This document shows, in pieces, positions 27,865-41,810 of a stretch of DNA of 64,000 bases. Every line of letters begins with the position of its first letter. The stretch's first letter is position 1. Both the position numbers and the translations under genes were made by a program. A model generated the notes under the pieces. The model made no database searches and was not told where the DNA came from. It saw only the letters and a program-made list of their open reading frames with translations. The stretch is from Blastococcus xanthinilyticus (GTDB taxonomy: Bacteria > Actinomycetota > Actinomycetes > Mycobacteriales > Geodermatophilaceae). The stretch is taken from NCBI RefSeq assembly GCF_008124835.1, contig NZ_VNHW01000007.1:1-64000 (forward strand), given 5' to 3'.

Positions 27865-29460
27865 GTGGACGACCCGTCGGAGTGGCTGCTGACCTCGGAG
27901 GAGCGCGGCAACCCCGGCACCTCTCTCCCCGCGTGGACCCGGGGCAACCTGGTCCGGCCCCTGGTGCACGGCGCCGCGTACTTCGACCGGCTGGTCGAGG
28001 TGGTCGAGCAGCTGGGCGACGGGGACCGGCTGTGGTTCACCGACTGGCGGGGTGATCCCGACGAGCGGCTGCGCCCGGACGGCCCGACCGTGGACGAGCT
28101 CTTCAGCGCCGCGGCGCACCGCGGTGTGGACGTGCGCGGCCTGGTGTGGCGCTCGCACACCGACGCCCTGTCCTACAGCAAGGAGGAGAACCGGGCGCTG
28201 GACCGGGAGATCGAGGAGGACGGCGGCCGCGTCGTCCTCGACCAGCGCGTGCGGCGGGTGGGCAGCCACCACCAGAAGATCGTGCTGATCCGCTGCCCCG
28301 CCGACCCCTCCGCCGACGTCGCGTTCGCCGGCGGGATCGACCTCTGCCACAGCCGCCGCGACGACGCCGCGCACGAGGGCGACCCGCAGCCGGTCGACAT
28401 GGCCTCGGGCTACGGGCCGACGCCGCCCTGGCACGACGTCCAGGCCGAGATCCGCGGGCCCGCGGTCGCCGTCCTGGACACGGCGTTCCGCGAGCGGTGG
28501 GACGACCCGACCAGCCCGGTCCAGGGCAATCCGATCGCCTACGTCGTCGACCGGTTCCGCCGTGCCCGCCTGGACCCGTCCCCGCTGCCGCCGGAGCTGC
28601 CGCCGCCGCCCGAGTGCGGGCCGCACCTGGTCCAGACGCTCCGCACCTACCCCAAGATCCGGCCGCGCTACGACTTCGCACCCGAGGGCGAGCGGTCGAT
28701 CGCCCGGGGGTACAGCAAGGCGGTCGAGAAGGCGCGGCGGCTGGTCTACCTGGAGGACCAGTACCTCTGGTCCTCGGAGGTCGCCCAGCTGTTCGCCGAC
28801 GCGCTGACCGACAACCCCGAGCTGCACCTGGTCGTGGTCGTCCCCCGCATCCCCGACCAGGAGGGCGCGTTCAACGCCACCCCGCAGTACGTGGGCCGCC
28901 GGCAGGCCATCGACCTGTGCATCCGGGCGGGTGGCAAGGACCGGGTGCACGTCTTCGACGTGGAGAACCAGGCCGGGACGCCGGTCTACGTCCACTCCAA
29001 GGTGTGCGTGGTCGACGACGTCTGGGCCAGCATCGGCAGCGACAACTTCAACCGGCGCTCCTGGACCCACGACAGCGAGCTCTCCACCGCGGTGCTGGAC
29101 ACCACCCGCGACCCCCGAGCCCCCCAGGACCCGGCCGGCACGGGCGACGGCGCCCGCACGTTCGCCCGGGACCTGCGGCTCGAGCTCGCCCGCGAGCACC
29201 TCGATCTCGCCGACGACGGCAGCGACGACGACCTGCTGCTCGACCCGGCCCGGTTCGTCTCGACGCTCGAGTCGCGCGCTGCGGCGCTGGCCGCGTGGCA
29301 CGAGGACGGGCGCCGCGGACCCCGGCCGCCCGGTCGGCTGCGCCCGCACGACCCCGAGCGGCTGTCCCGGCTGACGAAGCTGTGGGCCACCCCGGTCTAC
29401 CGGCTGCTGGTCGACCCCGACGGCCGGCCGCTGCGCCTCCGGCTGCGCAAGGAGTTCTGA
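27865..29460 (+). CDS. Phospholipase D-like protein
   Basis: A 531-residue PLD superfamily protein with two HKD motifs: [13 protein letters not shown] (near residue 133, followed by FAGGID) and [21 protein letters not shown] (near 376). The order and spacing match PLD-type phosphatidyltransferases or phosphodiesterases. No signal peptide, so a cytoplasmic enzyme on membrane lipid or nucleic acid is possible. Starts at GTG 27865. It is divergent from lysC and is followed by a repeat-rich non-coding spacer. It separates lysC from leuA, which are adjacent in mycobacteria, so it is probably an insertion. Confidence 0.85.
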   Translation: MDDPSEWLLTSEERGNPGTSLPAWTRGNLVRPLVHGAAYFDRLVEVVEQLGDGDRLWFTDWRGDPDERLRPDGPTVDELFSAAAHRGVDVRGLVWRSHTDALSYSKEENRALDREIEEDGGRVVLDQRVRRVGSHHQKIVLIRCPADPSADVAFAGGIDLCHSRRDDAAHEGDPQPVDMASGYGPTPPWHDVQAEIRGPAVAVLDTAFRERWDDPTSPVQGNPIAYVVDRFRRARLDPSPLPPELPPPPECGPHLVQTLRTYPKIRPRYDFAPEGERSIARGYSKAVEKARRLVYLEDQYLWSSEVAQLFADALTDNPELHLVVVVPRIPDQEGAFNATPQYVGRRQAIDLCIRAGGKDRVHVFDVENQAGTPVYVHSKVCVVDDVWASIGSDNFNRRSWTHDSELSTAVLDTTRDPRAPQDPAGTGDGARTFARDLRLELAREHLDLADDGSDDDLLLDPARFVSTLESRAAALAAWHEDGRRGPRPPGRLRPHDPERLSRLTKLWATPVYRLLVDPDGRPLRLRLRKEF

Positions 29461-29467
29461 CCCGCTC

Positions 29468-29497
29468 GGTGCCGGTGCCGGTGCCGGTGCCGGTGCC
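29468..29497. repeat. (GGTGCC)5 microsatellite
   Basis: Five exact tandem copies of GGTGCC, 8 nt after the PLD stop. Confidence 0.95.
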
Positions 29498-29549
29498 GGA
29501 CCACCGGCCGCCGCCCACCGCCACCGGCCGCTGTCCACCACCCAGCACC

Positions 29550-29637
29550 CGCGCACTACCCGCCGCCGCGCACTACTCGCCGCCGCGAACCACCCGGTCG
29601 CCGCGAACCACCCGGTCGCCGGGCACCACCCGGCCGC
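29550..29637. repeat. Five imperfect 17-18-bp tandem repeats
   Basis: Units begin at 29550, 29567, 29584, 29602 and 29620, following the pattern CGCGMACYACYCGSYCGC; units three and four are identical (CGCGAACCACCCGGTCGC). Copy number could vary between strains. Confidence 0.85.
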
Positions 29638-29682
29638 ACGACGGCGACCAGGCCCACCCCCTCCCGGCACAGGTTGTTCCCA

Positions 29683-29728
29683 GCTCAGTCGGTCTCTGCC
29701 CACCCCCGTAGGCAGGGACCGACTGAGC
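29683..29728. repeat. 18-bp-stem hairpin, first of related pair
   Basis: GCTCAGTCGGTCTCTGCC (29683-29700) pairs with GGCAGGGACCGACTGAGC (29711-29728) with one G-T wobble and a 10-nt loop. It shares the CGGTCTCTGCC arm with the second hairpin. May end PLD transcription or belong to a repeat family. Confidence 0.8.
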
Positions 29729-29751
29729 GCGGACCACGTCCACCCGACGCT

Positions 29752-29783
29752 CGGTCTCTGCCCTCGCCTGTGGGCAGAGACCG
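29752..29783. repeat. 12-bp-stem hairpin, second of related pair
   Basis: CGGTCTCTGCCC (29752-29763) and GGGCAGAGACCG (29772-29783), perfect, 8-nt loop, followed by ACTTTCC. Arms repeat those of the hairpin 24 nt upstream. Confidence 0.85.
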
Positions 29784-29844
29784 ACTTTCCACAGAACCAC
29801 CTGACGCCTGCCCCGGCAGGCCCATCGGCCTGCACGGTCATCGG

Positions 29845-30495
29845 GTGACGGACGACCGATTCGACCTGCCGGGGATGGTTCGGCGGATCCGCCGGATGGC
29901 CGACCTCTCGCAGCGCGAGCTCGCGGCACGCCTGGACGCCGCCAAGTCGACGGTGGCCGCCGCCGAGACGGGTACGCGCGATCTGCCGGCGACGCTGCTG
30001 GCCCGGGCCGCCGGGGTGGCCGGTCTCCGCCTGGCTCTCCTGGACGCCGACGGACACGAGGTCCGCGGCATGGACCCCGATGCGGTGCGGGACCGGGGCG
30101 GGCGGTGCTTCCCCGCGCACCTGGACACGATCCTCAGCGAGGAGCGCGGCTCGCGGTGGGAGCACCGGCCGAACCTCCCGCAGCCGACCTACACCTTCGA
30201 CCGTCGGCTCCCCTACGACGACCCGGCCGCCCGCACCGAGGGACGGCCGGACGACCACCTGCTCCCCAGGCCCGGCGACTCGCCGCGGGAGCGGGCCGCG
30301 GAACGGCGGGCCGAGCGGCTGCGCCGGTGGCGCCAGGCGCACGAGGAGCACGCGCGGCGGCGGCTGGCCGGCGAGCTGCCCCGGCTCGCGGAACCGTGGG
30401 TCTGCACCTGCCCGCCCGCCTGCGACGAGCTCGACGACCGGAGCGGCCGGCCCGTCCACGCCGACGGCTGCCCGTGTGCCTGCGACATCGGCTGA
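29845..30495 (+). CDS. XRE-family protein with cysteine-rich tail
   Basis: A 216-residue protein from GTG 29845. Residues ~8-60 form an XRE helix-turn-helix ([20 protein letters not shown]). The middle is charged, with a long basic helix ([26 protein letters not shown]). The last 35 residues hold six cysteines arranged CxC-x3-C and CPCAC, with a His between, a probable zinc or Fe-S site. I know no characterised protein with this exact build. It sits between the repeat spacer and the leuA attenuator. Possible redox- or metal-responsive regulator; that is inference. Confidence 0.72.
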   Translation: MTDDRFDLPGMVRRIRRMADLSQRELAARLDAAKSTVAAAETGTRDLPATLLARAAGVAGLRLALLDADGHEVRGMDPDAVRDRGGRCFPAHLDTILSEERGSRWEHRPNLPQPTYTFDRRLPYDDPAARTEGRPDDHLLPRPGDSPRERAAERRAERLRRWRQAHEEHARRRLAGELPRLAEPWVCTCPPACDELDDRSGRPVHADGCPCACDIG

Positions 30496-30503
30496 CCCGC
30501 TGC

Positions 30504-30509
30504 TACCGT
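30504..30509 (+). promoter_or_regulatory. -10 box of the leuA leader transcript
   Basis: TACCGT, 6 nt before the GTG of the leader peptide, with a weak TGCGAC (30481-30486) 17 nt upstream. Transcript and leader ORF would start at the same point. Confidence 0.5.
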
Positions 30510-30515
30510 GGGCCC

Positions 30516-30563
30516 GTGCGCGGCAGCCTCCTGCTTACCCGCCGCGGCGAGGCCCTCTCCTAG
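30516..30563 (+). CDS. leuA leader peptide
   Basis: A 15-residue ORF encoding [15 protein letters not shown], stop TAG. It has three consecutive leucine codons (CTC CTG CTT) and a fourth CTC before the stop. Ribosome stalling at leucine codons when leucyl-tRNA is scarce controls leuA by attenuation; such leucine-rich leaders are known before leuA in actinobacteria. The ORF overlaps the 5' arm of a strong hairpin. The start has no Shine-Dalgarno but a -10 box at leaderless distance. Confidence 0.75.
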   Translation: MRGSLLLTRRGEALS

Positions 30564-30582
30564 GTCGGCTTCCTCGCCGCGG
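30542..30582 (+). promoter_or_regulatory. leuA attenuator hairpin
   Basis: CCGCGGCGAGG (30542-30552) and CCTCGCCGCGG (30572-30582) are perfect 11-bp arms. The 5' arm lies within the leader ORF directly after the Leu codons, so a stalled ribosome would prevent or reshape this pairing. The region 30583-30666 before leuA has no long T-tract, so the mechanism may be GC-rich termination or translational control. Confidence 0.6.
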
Positions 30583-30609
30583 GGTTCTGGCGTTCCCGGC
30601 GCCCGCTGA

Positions 30610-32400
<1,791 letters not shown>

Positions 32401-32401
32401 C

Positions 32402-32439
32402 CGGCCGGGCCCCGTCCTCCTCCGGACGGGGCCCGGCCG
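32402..32439. terminator. Terminator between leuA and mrpG
   Basis: CGGCCGGGCCCCGTCC (32402-32417), 6-nt loop, GGACGGGGCCCGGCCG (32424-32439): perfect 16-bp stem between convergent genes, immediately after the leuA stop and 4 nt before the mrpG stop, so it can act in both directions. Confidence 0.88.
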
Positions 32440-32442
32440 CGG

Positions 32443-32856
32443 TCAGCCGCTGTCGCCCTGGTCCCGGGGTGCGTCCGCCGGCTGGTCGCCGGGCGGGTCG
32501 TCCTGCAGGTCGGCCAGCCCGGCGAACCCGGCCTCGTGCACCACCAGCAGGTCCTCGCGGACGTGCCGGCGGCGGTAGGCGATCCGGCTGATCATGTGCG
32601 CGCTCACCGGGACGGTGAGCATCTGCAGCAGGCCGCCGAGCAGGAGCATCCACACCACCGGCGTCCCGGCGAGCCGGATCGCGCCGCCCACCATGATCAG
32701 CAGCACACCGGCGACCTGCGGCTTGGTCCCGGCGTGCAGCCGGGAGATCACGTCCGGGAAGCGGACGAGCCCCACCCCGGCCGCCAGCGCCATCACCGAG
32801 CCCAGCAGCAGGAAGCCGATGGCCACCACGTCGAGGATCTCCCGCACCACGGTCAC
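32443..32856 (-). CDS. mrpG: Na+/H+ antiporter subunit MrpG
   Basis: A 137-residue membrane protein with three helices (DVVAIGFLLLGSVMALAAGVGLV; LLIMVGGAI; WMLLLGGLLQMLTVPVSAHMI) and the family motif RFPDVISRLHAGTKPQVAG. It ends in an acidic, disordered tail. Last gene of the seven-function Mrp operon; its start overlaps mrpF by ATGA. Confidence 0.93.
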   Translation of the reverse strand: MTVVREILDVVAIGFLLLGSVMALAAGVGLVRFPDVISRLHAGTKPQVAGVLLIMVGGAIRLAGTPVVWMLLLGGLLQMLTVPVSAHMISRIAYRRRHVREDLLVVHEAGFAGLADLQDDPPGDQPADAPRDQGDSG

Positions 32857-33182
32857 CGCCCCTCGACGGTCTGCTCGGCGGCCGGGGGCAGGCCGGCCGC
32901 ACGGCCGTCGTCGGTGCCGGACTTGATCAGCATGCCGCCCACGTACCGCGCCACGGAGACCGCGCCCAGGAAGCCGAGCAGGGCGACGACCAGCAGCACC
33001 GGGACGACGGCGGGGTCGCGCGCGAGGCCCGCGTACACCGCGATCCCACCGGCGATGATCGCCAGGAGCGTCTCGGTGGCGACGACGCGGTCGAGCAGCG
33101 AGGGCCCCCGCCAGACCCGCACCATCGACAGCGCCGCGCCGCCGGACAGCAGGGTGTAGGCCACCACCCAGACCACGGTCAT
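32853..33182 (-). CDS. mrpF: Na+/H+ antiporter subunit MrpF
   Basis: A 109-residue protein with three membrane helices and the MrpF motif MVRVWRGPSLLDRVVATE. Overlaps mrpE upstream and mrpG downstream by 4 nt. Essential small subunit of the Mrp complex, which exchanges Na+ for H+ using the proton motive force. Confidence 0.93.
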   Translation of the reverse strand: MTVVWVVAYTLLSGGAALSMVRVWRGPSLLDRVVATETLLAIIAGGIAVYAGLARDPAVVPVLLVVALLGFLGAVSVARYVGGMLIKSGTDDGRAAGLPPAAEQTVEGR

Positions 33183-33765
33183 CGGTTCCTCCCCGCGTCG
33201 TCGGCGGCCGCCTCCGCGGGCGGGCCGTCCGGGCCGTCCAGCGCGGCGATCTCCCGGCTGCTGCCGAACGCCCGCACCACCCGCTCCTCGACGACCAGGA
33301 CGTCGGCCCGCTGGCGCTCCACGTCCGCCTCGTCGGTCACCGGCAGCACGTGCACCAGCATCGTCCGGTGCATCCGGTCGATGTCGAGCACCATCGAACC
33401 CGGCACGAGGCTGAGGGTCTCGGCGATCAGGGTGAGCAGCAGGTCGGAGTCGGTCCGCAGCTCCACCACGATCACCGCCGAGCGCACCGGCGGCCCCGGC
33501 CGCGCCGCGGCCCACGCCACCTGCACGCTCGAGACGGCCAGGTCGCGCAGGAAGAACCCGAGGAACGACAGCACCGCCAGCGGGCGGAACCGCGCGTGCT
33601 CGGTCACCCCGGGCAGGGGGAAGGCCACGGTGACCACCACCGCGGCCACCAGCCCCGACAGCACGTTGGCCCACGAGAAGGAGCCCCACAGCAGCACCCA
33701 GATCAGCACCAGCCAGGCGATGACCGGCAGTTGGCGGGTGCCGCGGCCGACGAGGGCGTCCGGGC

Positions 33766-33769
<4 letters not shown>
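33179..33769 (-). CDS. mrpE: Na+/H+ antiporter subunit MrpE
   Basis: A 196-residue protein: two N-terminal membrane helices (LPVIAWLVLIWVLLWGSFSWANVLSGLVAAVVVTV as two segments) and the cytosolic MrpE domain with LLTLIAETLSLVPGSMVLDID. GTG 33769 overlaps the mrpD stop (GTGA). A C-terminal tail rich in Ala, Asp and Glu extends it slightly beyond the usual length. Confidence 0.92.
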
Positions 33770-35525
<1,756 letters not shown>

Positions 35526-35529
<4 letters not shown>

Positions 35530-36056
35530 GTCGTCCGCCCACGGGTCGGCGGCAGCCCGACGTCGTCGGAGGCGGTGTCGGGGTAGCGCTGGGCCAGCCG
35601 TTCCTCGACGTCGGTGGGCCGGCCCACGACGGCCGCGCGGTCACCCGGCGCCAGGTCCACCGGGTCGATGTCATCGGGGTCCATGGCGTCGGCGTGCCGG
35701 GGCGTCCGGGCGGCGACCCGGCGGTCCTCCTCGTCGGTGTGCACGACCTCCTGCCGGACCAGCCGCCAGGAGCGGTGGATGACCGCGAGCAGGAAGGCCG
35801 AGACGCCGAAGGTGATCACGATGGCCGTGAGGATGAGCGCCTGCGGCAGCGGGTCGCTCATCTCCCCCGAGCCCGCATGCCCGACGAGCGGCGCCTCGCC
35901 GGCCGGGCCGCTGGCCGACAGCACCAGGACGTTGGTGGCGTTGCCCAGCAGCAGGAAGCCGAGCAGGACGCGGGTCAGGCTCCGGTCGAGCAGCAGGTAG
36001 ACGCCGGCCGCGTACAGGCCGGCGATCACCACGGGCAGCACGATGGTGGGGGTCAT
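35526..36056 (-). CDS. mrpC: Na+/H+ antiporter subunit MrpC
   Basis: A 176-residue NuoK-like subunit. Three membrane helices in the first ~95 residues ([56 protein letters not shown]) with the hallmark [15 protein letters not shown] highly charged tail of about 75 residues ([15 protein letters not shown] region) follows, absent from short MrpC proteins. 4-nt overlaps on both sides. Confidence 0.93.
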
Positions 36057-38932
36057 CGGGCGATCACCTCCGCTTCGGCGGGATCCTCGTCCTCGCCCTC
36101 CTCCTCCTGGCGGTCGAGCTCGGCCCCCAGGCTGCGCAGCACGTCGAGCACCAGGCCGACCACCACCAGGTAGACCCCGATGTCGAAGAACAGGGCGGTG
36201 ACCAGGGTGACGTGGCCGAGCACCGGCACGGTGGCCTCGAAGTACGCCGTCTCCAGCACCTCGGCGCCCAGCGCCAGCCCCACCACGCCGGTGCCGCCGG
36301 CCAGCAGCAGCCCGAGGCCGAGCAGCACGCCGGGGTCGACCGGCGCGGCCGCGCCGAGCTCGTACCGGCCGCCGGCGAGGTAGCGCAGCACGAGGGCCAG
36401 CCCGGCCACCAACCCGCCGGCGAACCCGCCGCCGGGGGCGTTGTGGCCGGCGAACAGCAGGAAGACCGACAGCACGAGGATGGCGTGGAAGAGCAGCCGG
36501 GTGACCACCTCGAGCACCAGCGACCGCCGCCGCGGGGCCAGCGTCGAGGACGCGGCCAGCCAGTCCCGCCGCGGCGCGCGGCGGCCCCGCGGCGCCCGCT
36601 GCCGCTCCTCGGGTTCGGCCTGCGCGACCGCACCGGCCCGGCCGCGCAGGAACACGAGGCTGGCGACGCCGGTCGCCGCCACGAGCACCACGGACAGCTC
36701 CCCGAAGGTGTCCCACGCCCGGATGTCGACCAGGGTCACGTTGACGATGTTCTTGCCGTGGGCCTCCTCGGCGAGCTCCGAATACTCGGCCGACACCGGG
36801 CGCGCCTCCCGGGCGGCGAGGGCCACGGCGCTGGCCAGGCCCATGAACACCCCCACCCCGGCGGCCACGGCGCCCCGGCTCCAGCGCACCCGGGGACCGG
36901 CGTGCCCGCCGATCTCGAGGGGGAGCTTGCGGAGCACCAGCACGAAGGCGACCAGCGTCACCGTCTCGATGAGCACCTGCGTCAGCGCCAGGTCGGGTGC
37001 ACCGTGCAGGACGAACAGGACGGCGAGGCCGTACCCGGTCAGCCCCACGACGACGGCGGCGGCGAGCCGCTGGTGGATGCGCACGGCGAGCACCGCGGCC
37101 ACCAGGACCAGCGCGCCGGTGACCGCCTGCAGGGGGTTGTCCCAGAGCCGCCACTCGGCCGGCCACGACCCGCGGGCCAGGAGCAGGCCGCCGGGCAGCG
37201 CGAGGACGGTGACCAGGATGACCCCGAGGTACACCGGCAGCGAGCCGCGCTGGGTGGTGCCGGTGACCACGACCGCGGTCCGGTCGAGGCCCTGCAGCAC
37301 GTTCCAGTAGCCGGTGTCGGCCGACGCGGGCACGGCGACCCGCCGCTGCAGCCGCTGCACCGGGGCCCGCGCCAGGAACAGCGCCACACCGGCGGCCAGG
37401 GTGAGCGCGGAGAGCCCGAGCGCGGGGGTCAGGCCGTGCCACAGCGCCAGGTGCTCCGGCTCGGGCAGGAGCTGGGGCAGCGTCTCGGCGTACGCCGCCA
37501 CGAGCGGATCGAGGGAGGAGGCGGCGAGCCCACCGGCCAGACCGACCAGCGCCAGGACGACCGGCGCGGTCAGGAAGAGCGGGCCGGGCTCGTGCTCCAG
37601 GTCGGCCGGCGCGGTGTCCGGCAGCCCCGGCTTCCGGGCGAAGGCCCCCCAGAGGAAGCGGGCGGTGTACGCGACGGTGAACACCGAGCCCACCACGATG
37701 CCGACCAGCACCACGGTCGCCGCCGTCCGGTCGGGCAGGGCGCCGTCCCACAGGGCGGTGAACGCCGCCTCCTTGCCGACGAAGCCGATGAAGGGCGGCA
37801 GCCCGGCCATGGACGCCGAGGCGAGCACCGCGGCGGCGGTGACCACCGGCAGCCGCCGACCCATCCCGGAGAGCTCCCGCATGTCGCGGGTGCCGGTGGC
37901 GTGGTCGATGACCCCCACGCTCAGGAACAGCGTCGACTTGAACAGCCCGTGCGCCAGCACCATGGCGAGCCCCGCCGCGCCCACCGCCGCGCTCCCGGCT
38001 CCCACCAGGGTCAGCACGAAGCCCAGCTGGCTGACCGTGCCGAAGGCGAGCAGCAGCTTCAGGTCGTGCTGACGCAGCGCGCGGTAGCCGCCGACCAGCA
38101 TGGTGGTGACGCCGACCCCGAGGACGACGGCCCGCCAGCCGGGCACGTCGGCGAGCCCGGGGGCCAGCCGCGCCACCAGGTAGATGCCGGCCTTCACCAT
38201 GGCCGCGGCGTGCAGGTACGCGCTGACCGGCGTCGGCGCCTGCATGGCCGCCGGCAGCCAGAAGTGGAACGGCACCATCGCCGACTTGGTGAGGGCGCCG
38301 AGCAGCACCAGCACCGTGCCGGTCACCACCATGGCGCCGGACCCCGGATCGGCGACGATCTCCGAGAGCAGCGTGCTGCCCGACGCCTGCGCGAGCATGA
38401 TCAGCCCGACCAGCATCGCCAGCCCGCCGGCGGTGGTGAGGATCAGCGCCTGCCCGGCCGCCCGCCGCCCGGCGACCTTCGCCCCCGAGCCGCCGATCAG
38501 CAGGTAGGAGAAGACGGTGGTGAGCTCCCAGAACACGTAGAGCAGGAAGACGTCGTCGGCGAGGACCAGCCCGAGCATCGCCCCGGCGAAGGCAGTGAGC
38601 TGGCCGGCCAGCCGGCCGGTGTCCTCGTCGCCCGGCTCGACGTACCGCGAGCAGTAGACCAGCACGAGCGCGCCCACGCCGGTGACCAGCGCGGCGAAGA
38701 CCAGCGCCAGCGCGTCGAGCCGGAGCACCACCTCCAGCTCGAGCGCGGTGACCCACGGGAACCGCTCGCGCACCTCGCCGCCGTCCAGCGCGGTCGGCAG
38801 CCGGGACAGCGCCCATCCCAGGCCCGCGGCCGGCACCAGGGCCAGCGCCAGGAACGCCTGCCGCCCCCACCAGCGGACGAGCAGCGGCGCCACCAGGCCG
38901 GCGCCGAAGTGGAAGAGAAGCAGGACGGTCAC
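36053..38932 (-). CDS. mrpA: Na+/H+ antiporter fused subunit MrpA-MrpB
   Basis: About 959 residues. The NuoL-like N-terminal region (to ~residue 500; [44 protein letters not shown]) is followed by the MrpA C-terminal extension ([15 protein letters not shown] at ~735) and a complete MrpB domain (~800-959; [28 protein letters not shown]). No separate mrpB exists. Start GTG 38932 is chosen because AGGAG lies 4 nt upstream; a GTG at 38965 would add 11 residues. First gene of a six-cistron operon in which every junction is a 4-nt overlap. Confidence 0.92.
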   Translation of the reverse strand: MTVLLLFHFGAGLVAPLLVRWWGRQAFLALALVPAAGLGWALSRLPTALDGGEVRERFPWVTALELEVVLRLDALALVFAALVTGVGALVLVYCSRYVEPGDEDTGRLAGQLTAFAGAMLGLVLADDVFLLYVFWELTTVFSYLLIGGSGAKVAGRRAAGQALILTTAGGLAMLVGLIMLAQASGSTLLSEIVADPGSGAMVVTGTVLVLLGALTKSAMVPFHFWLPAAMQAPTPVSAYLHAAAMVKAGIYLVARLAPGLADVPGWRAVVLGVGVTTMLVGGYRALRQHDLKLLLAFGTVSQLGFVLTLVGAGSAAVGAAGLAMVLAHGLFKSTLFLSVGVIDHATGTRDMRELSGMGRRLPVVTAAAVLASASMAGLPPFIGFVGKEAAFTALWDGALPDRTAATVVLVGIVVGSVFTVAYTARFLWGAFARKPGLPDTAPADLEHEPGPLFLTAPVVLALVGLAGGLAASSLDPLVAAYAETLPQLLPEPEHLALWHGLTPALGLSALTLAAGVALFLARAPVQRLQRRVAVPASADTGYWNVLQGLDRTAVVVTGTTQRGSLPVYLGVILVTVLALPGGLLLARGSWPAEWRLWDNPLQAVTGALVLVAAVLAVRIHQRLAAAVVVGLTGYGLAVLFVLHGAPDLALTQVLIETVTLVAFVLVLRKLPLEIGGHAGPRVRWSRGAVAAGVGVFMGLASAVALAAREARPVSAEYSELAEEAHGKNIVNVTLVDIRAWDTFGELSVVLVAATGVASLVFLRGRAGAVAQAEPEERQRAPRGRRAPRRDWLAASSTLAPRRRSLVLEVVTRLLFHAILVLSVFLLFAGHNAPGGGFAGGLVAGLALVLRYLAGGRYELGAAAPVDPGVLLGLGLLLAGGTGVVGLALGAEVLETAYFEATVPVLGHVTLVTALFFDIGVYLVVVGLVLDVLRSLGAELDRQEEEGEDEDPAEAEVIAR

Positions 38933-39190
38933 GGAACTCCTGGCACGGTGGTCGAGAGCGGGCACGGCGAAGCGTGGGCCCGCCGCCCCGCGGACGCGCC
39001 TTCCCCGCCAGTACCGCCGCCGGCGCTCCGGGAAACCGGCGGATCAGCGACCGGGCCGCACCAGCAACCGCGCCGAGACGGTCGTCGCCTGACCGGCACT
39101 TGCTCCCCCGACGCTTGTGCTCTGAGTGCTACCCGCACTCAGAGCACAAGCGTCGGCAGAGGGAGGTGGGGAGGGAGTCCGGGGCCCGCG
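38933..39190. other. Intergenic region between ABC-F gene and mrp operon
   Basis: 258 bp that must contain the mrp promoter. I see no clear -10/-35 pair. The only strong structure is the 22-bp hairpin at 39108-39156. Confidence 0.6.
39108..39156. terminator. Perfect 22-bp hairpin between ABC-F gene and mrp operon
   Basis: CCGACGCTTGTGCTCTGAGTGC (22 nt) begins at 39108 and its exact complement at 39135-39156 follows a 5-nt loop TACCC. It lies 35 nt downstream of the ABC-F stop on the minus strand, so a terminator is likely. It is less GC-rich than its surroundings, unlike the other terminators here. No T-tract. Confidence 0.75.
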
Positions 39191-41011
<1,821 letters not shown>

Positions 41012-41046
41012 CGGGTCCAGTATCCGCGCCGGACGCCTGCGTGCGG

Positions 41047-41810
41047 TCAGCGGGCCTCGGCGACCCCGAGCCACGGCCGCAGACCACCGCCGGAGAGCAG
41101 CCGGCCCACCCGGCTGGACTGCTCCTGCGCCTCGGCGAACCGCGGGTCGTCCCCGTGCCGGCGGGCCACCTCGGCCTCGACGGCGTCCGCGCGCGCCGAC
41201 CACTCCGCCGGGCTGTCCCCCAGGTCGGCCTCGGCCGACTCCCGCAGGCGAACCCGGCGCCGGCCAGAAGGCCCAGCAGCTCGCGCTCGGCGGGGAACTC
41301 GTTGCCCTCGGGCAGCGGCGGCGGGAGCGGCGCGTCGGCGACGAAGACGAGCAGGCCGAGCCGGGCGCCGCCGGTCAGCACCCGGCGCAGCTCGGCTAGC
41401 GCCGCGGCCTTGTCCGAGGTGGTGCACAGCACGCCCAGGCACCATGCGGCGTCGAACGACCCGTCGGGGAAGGGCAGGCGCTGGCCCAGCGCCACCACCG
41501 ACGGCAGGCCGAACAGCCGGGCCGATGCGTGCACGGCGGCGGCCATGGGCTCGGCGCACACCGGCCGCAGCCCGCGCTCGGCGGCCAGCCAGCCGGCGGG
41601 GCCGCCGACGCCCGCCCCGGAGTCGAGCACCCGGACGCCGGGGCGGAGCTCCATCCGGTCGGCCAGCCAGCGCAGCGCGCCCTCGCTGCCGCTCCCCCGG
41701 CACCCGGCCGGGATCGCGTGCTCCGGGCCCAGCGCCCGCACCGCCTCCTCGGTCCACCCGGCGACCGTGTCGAACTCGGCCTCCATCGCCTCGCTCTCGA
41801 GCTCGCTCAC
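41047..41810 (-). pseudogene. Class I SAM-dependent methyltransferase, frameshifted
   Basis: The N-terminal reading frame from GTG 41810 gives a normal methyltransferase (VLDSGAGVGGPAGWLA, PFPDGSFDAAWCLGVLCTT, LAELRRVLTGGARLGLLVF) as far as LAGAGFA at about residue 188. The expected continuation LRESAEADLGDSPAEWSARADAV...GLRPWLGVAEAR lies in another frame and ends at 41047. One missing nucleotide, probably a C at 41247-41248 in a GCC(C)TG context, explains it; restored, the protein is ~254 residues. The start overlaps the MTHFR-like stop (GTGA). Real mutation or sequencing error cannot be told apart here. Confidence 0.82.

Larger units (their letters stand above)
29461..29844. other. Repeat-rich intergenic spacer
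   Basis: 384 bp without a convincing gene between the PLD gene and the XRE gene. It holds a hexamer run, five imperfect 17-18-bp tandem repeats and two related hairpins (each listed separately). Reading frames through it are low-complexity translations of the repeats. Confidence 0.75.

Noticed and set aside
29550..29637. CRISPR-like array
   Set aside because: Units are 17-18 bp, directly adjacent with no unique spacers, and no cas genes exist in the window.
27790..30459. Upstream extension of lysC to a 1,311-codon frame
   Set aside because: The extension runs antisense to the PLD-like gene and through the repeat spacer; the true start is GTG 27789, giving the normal 421 residues.
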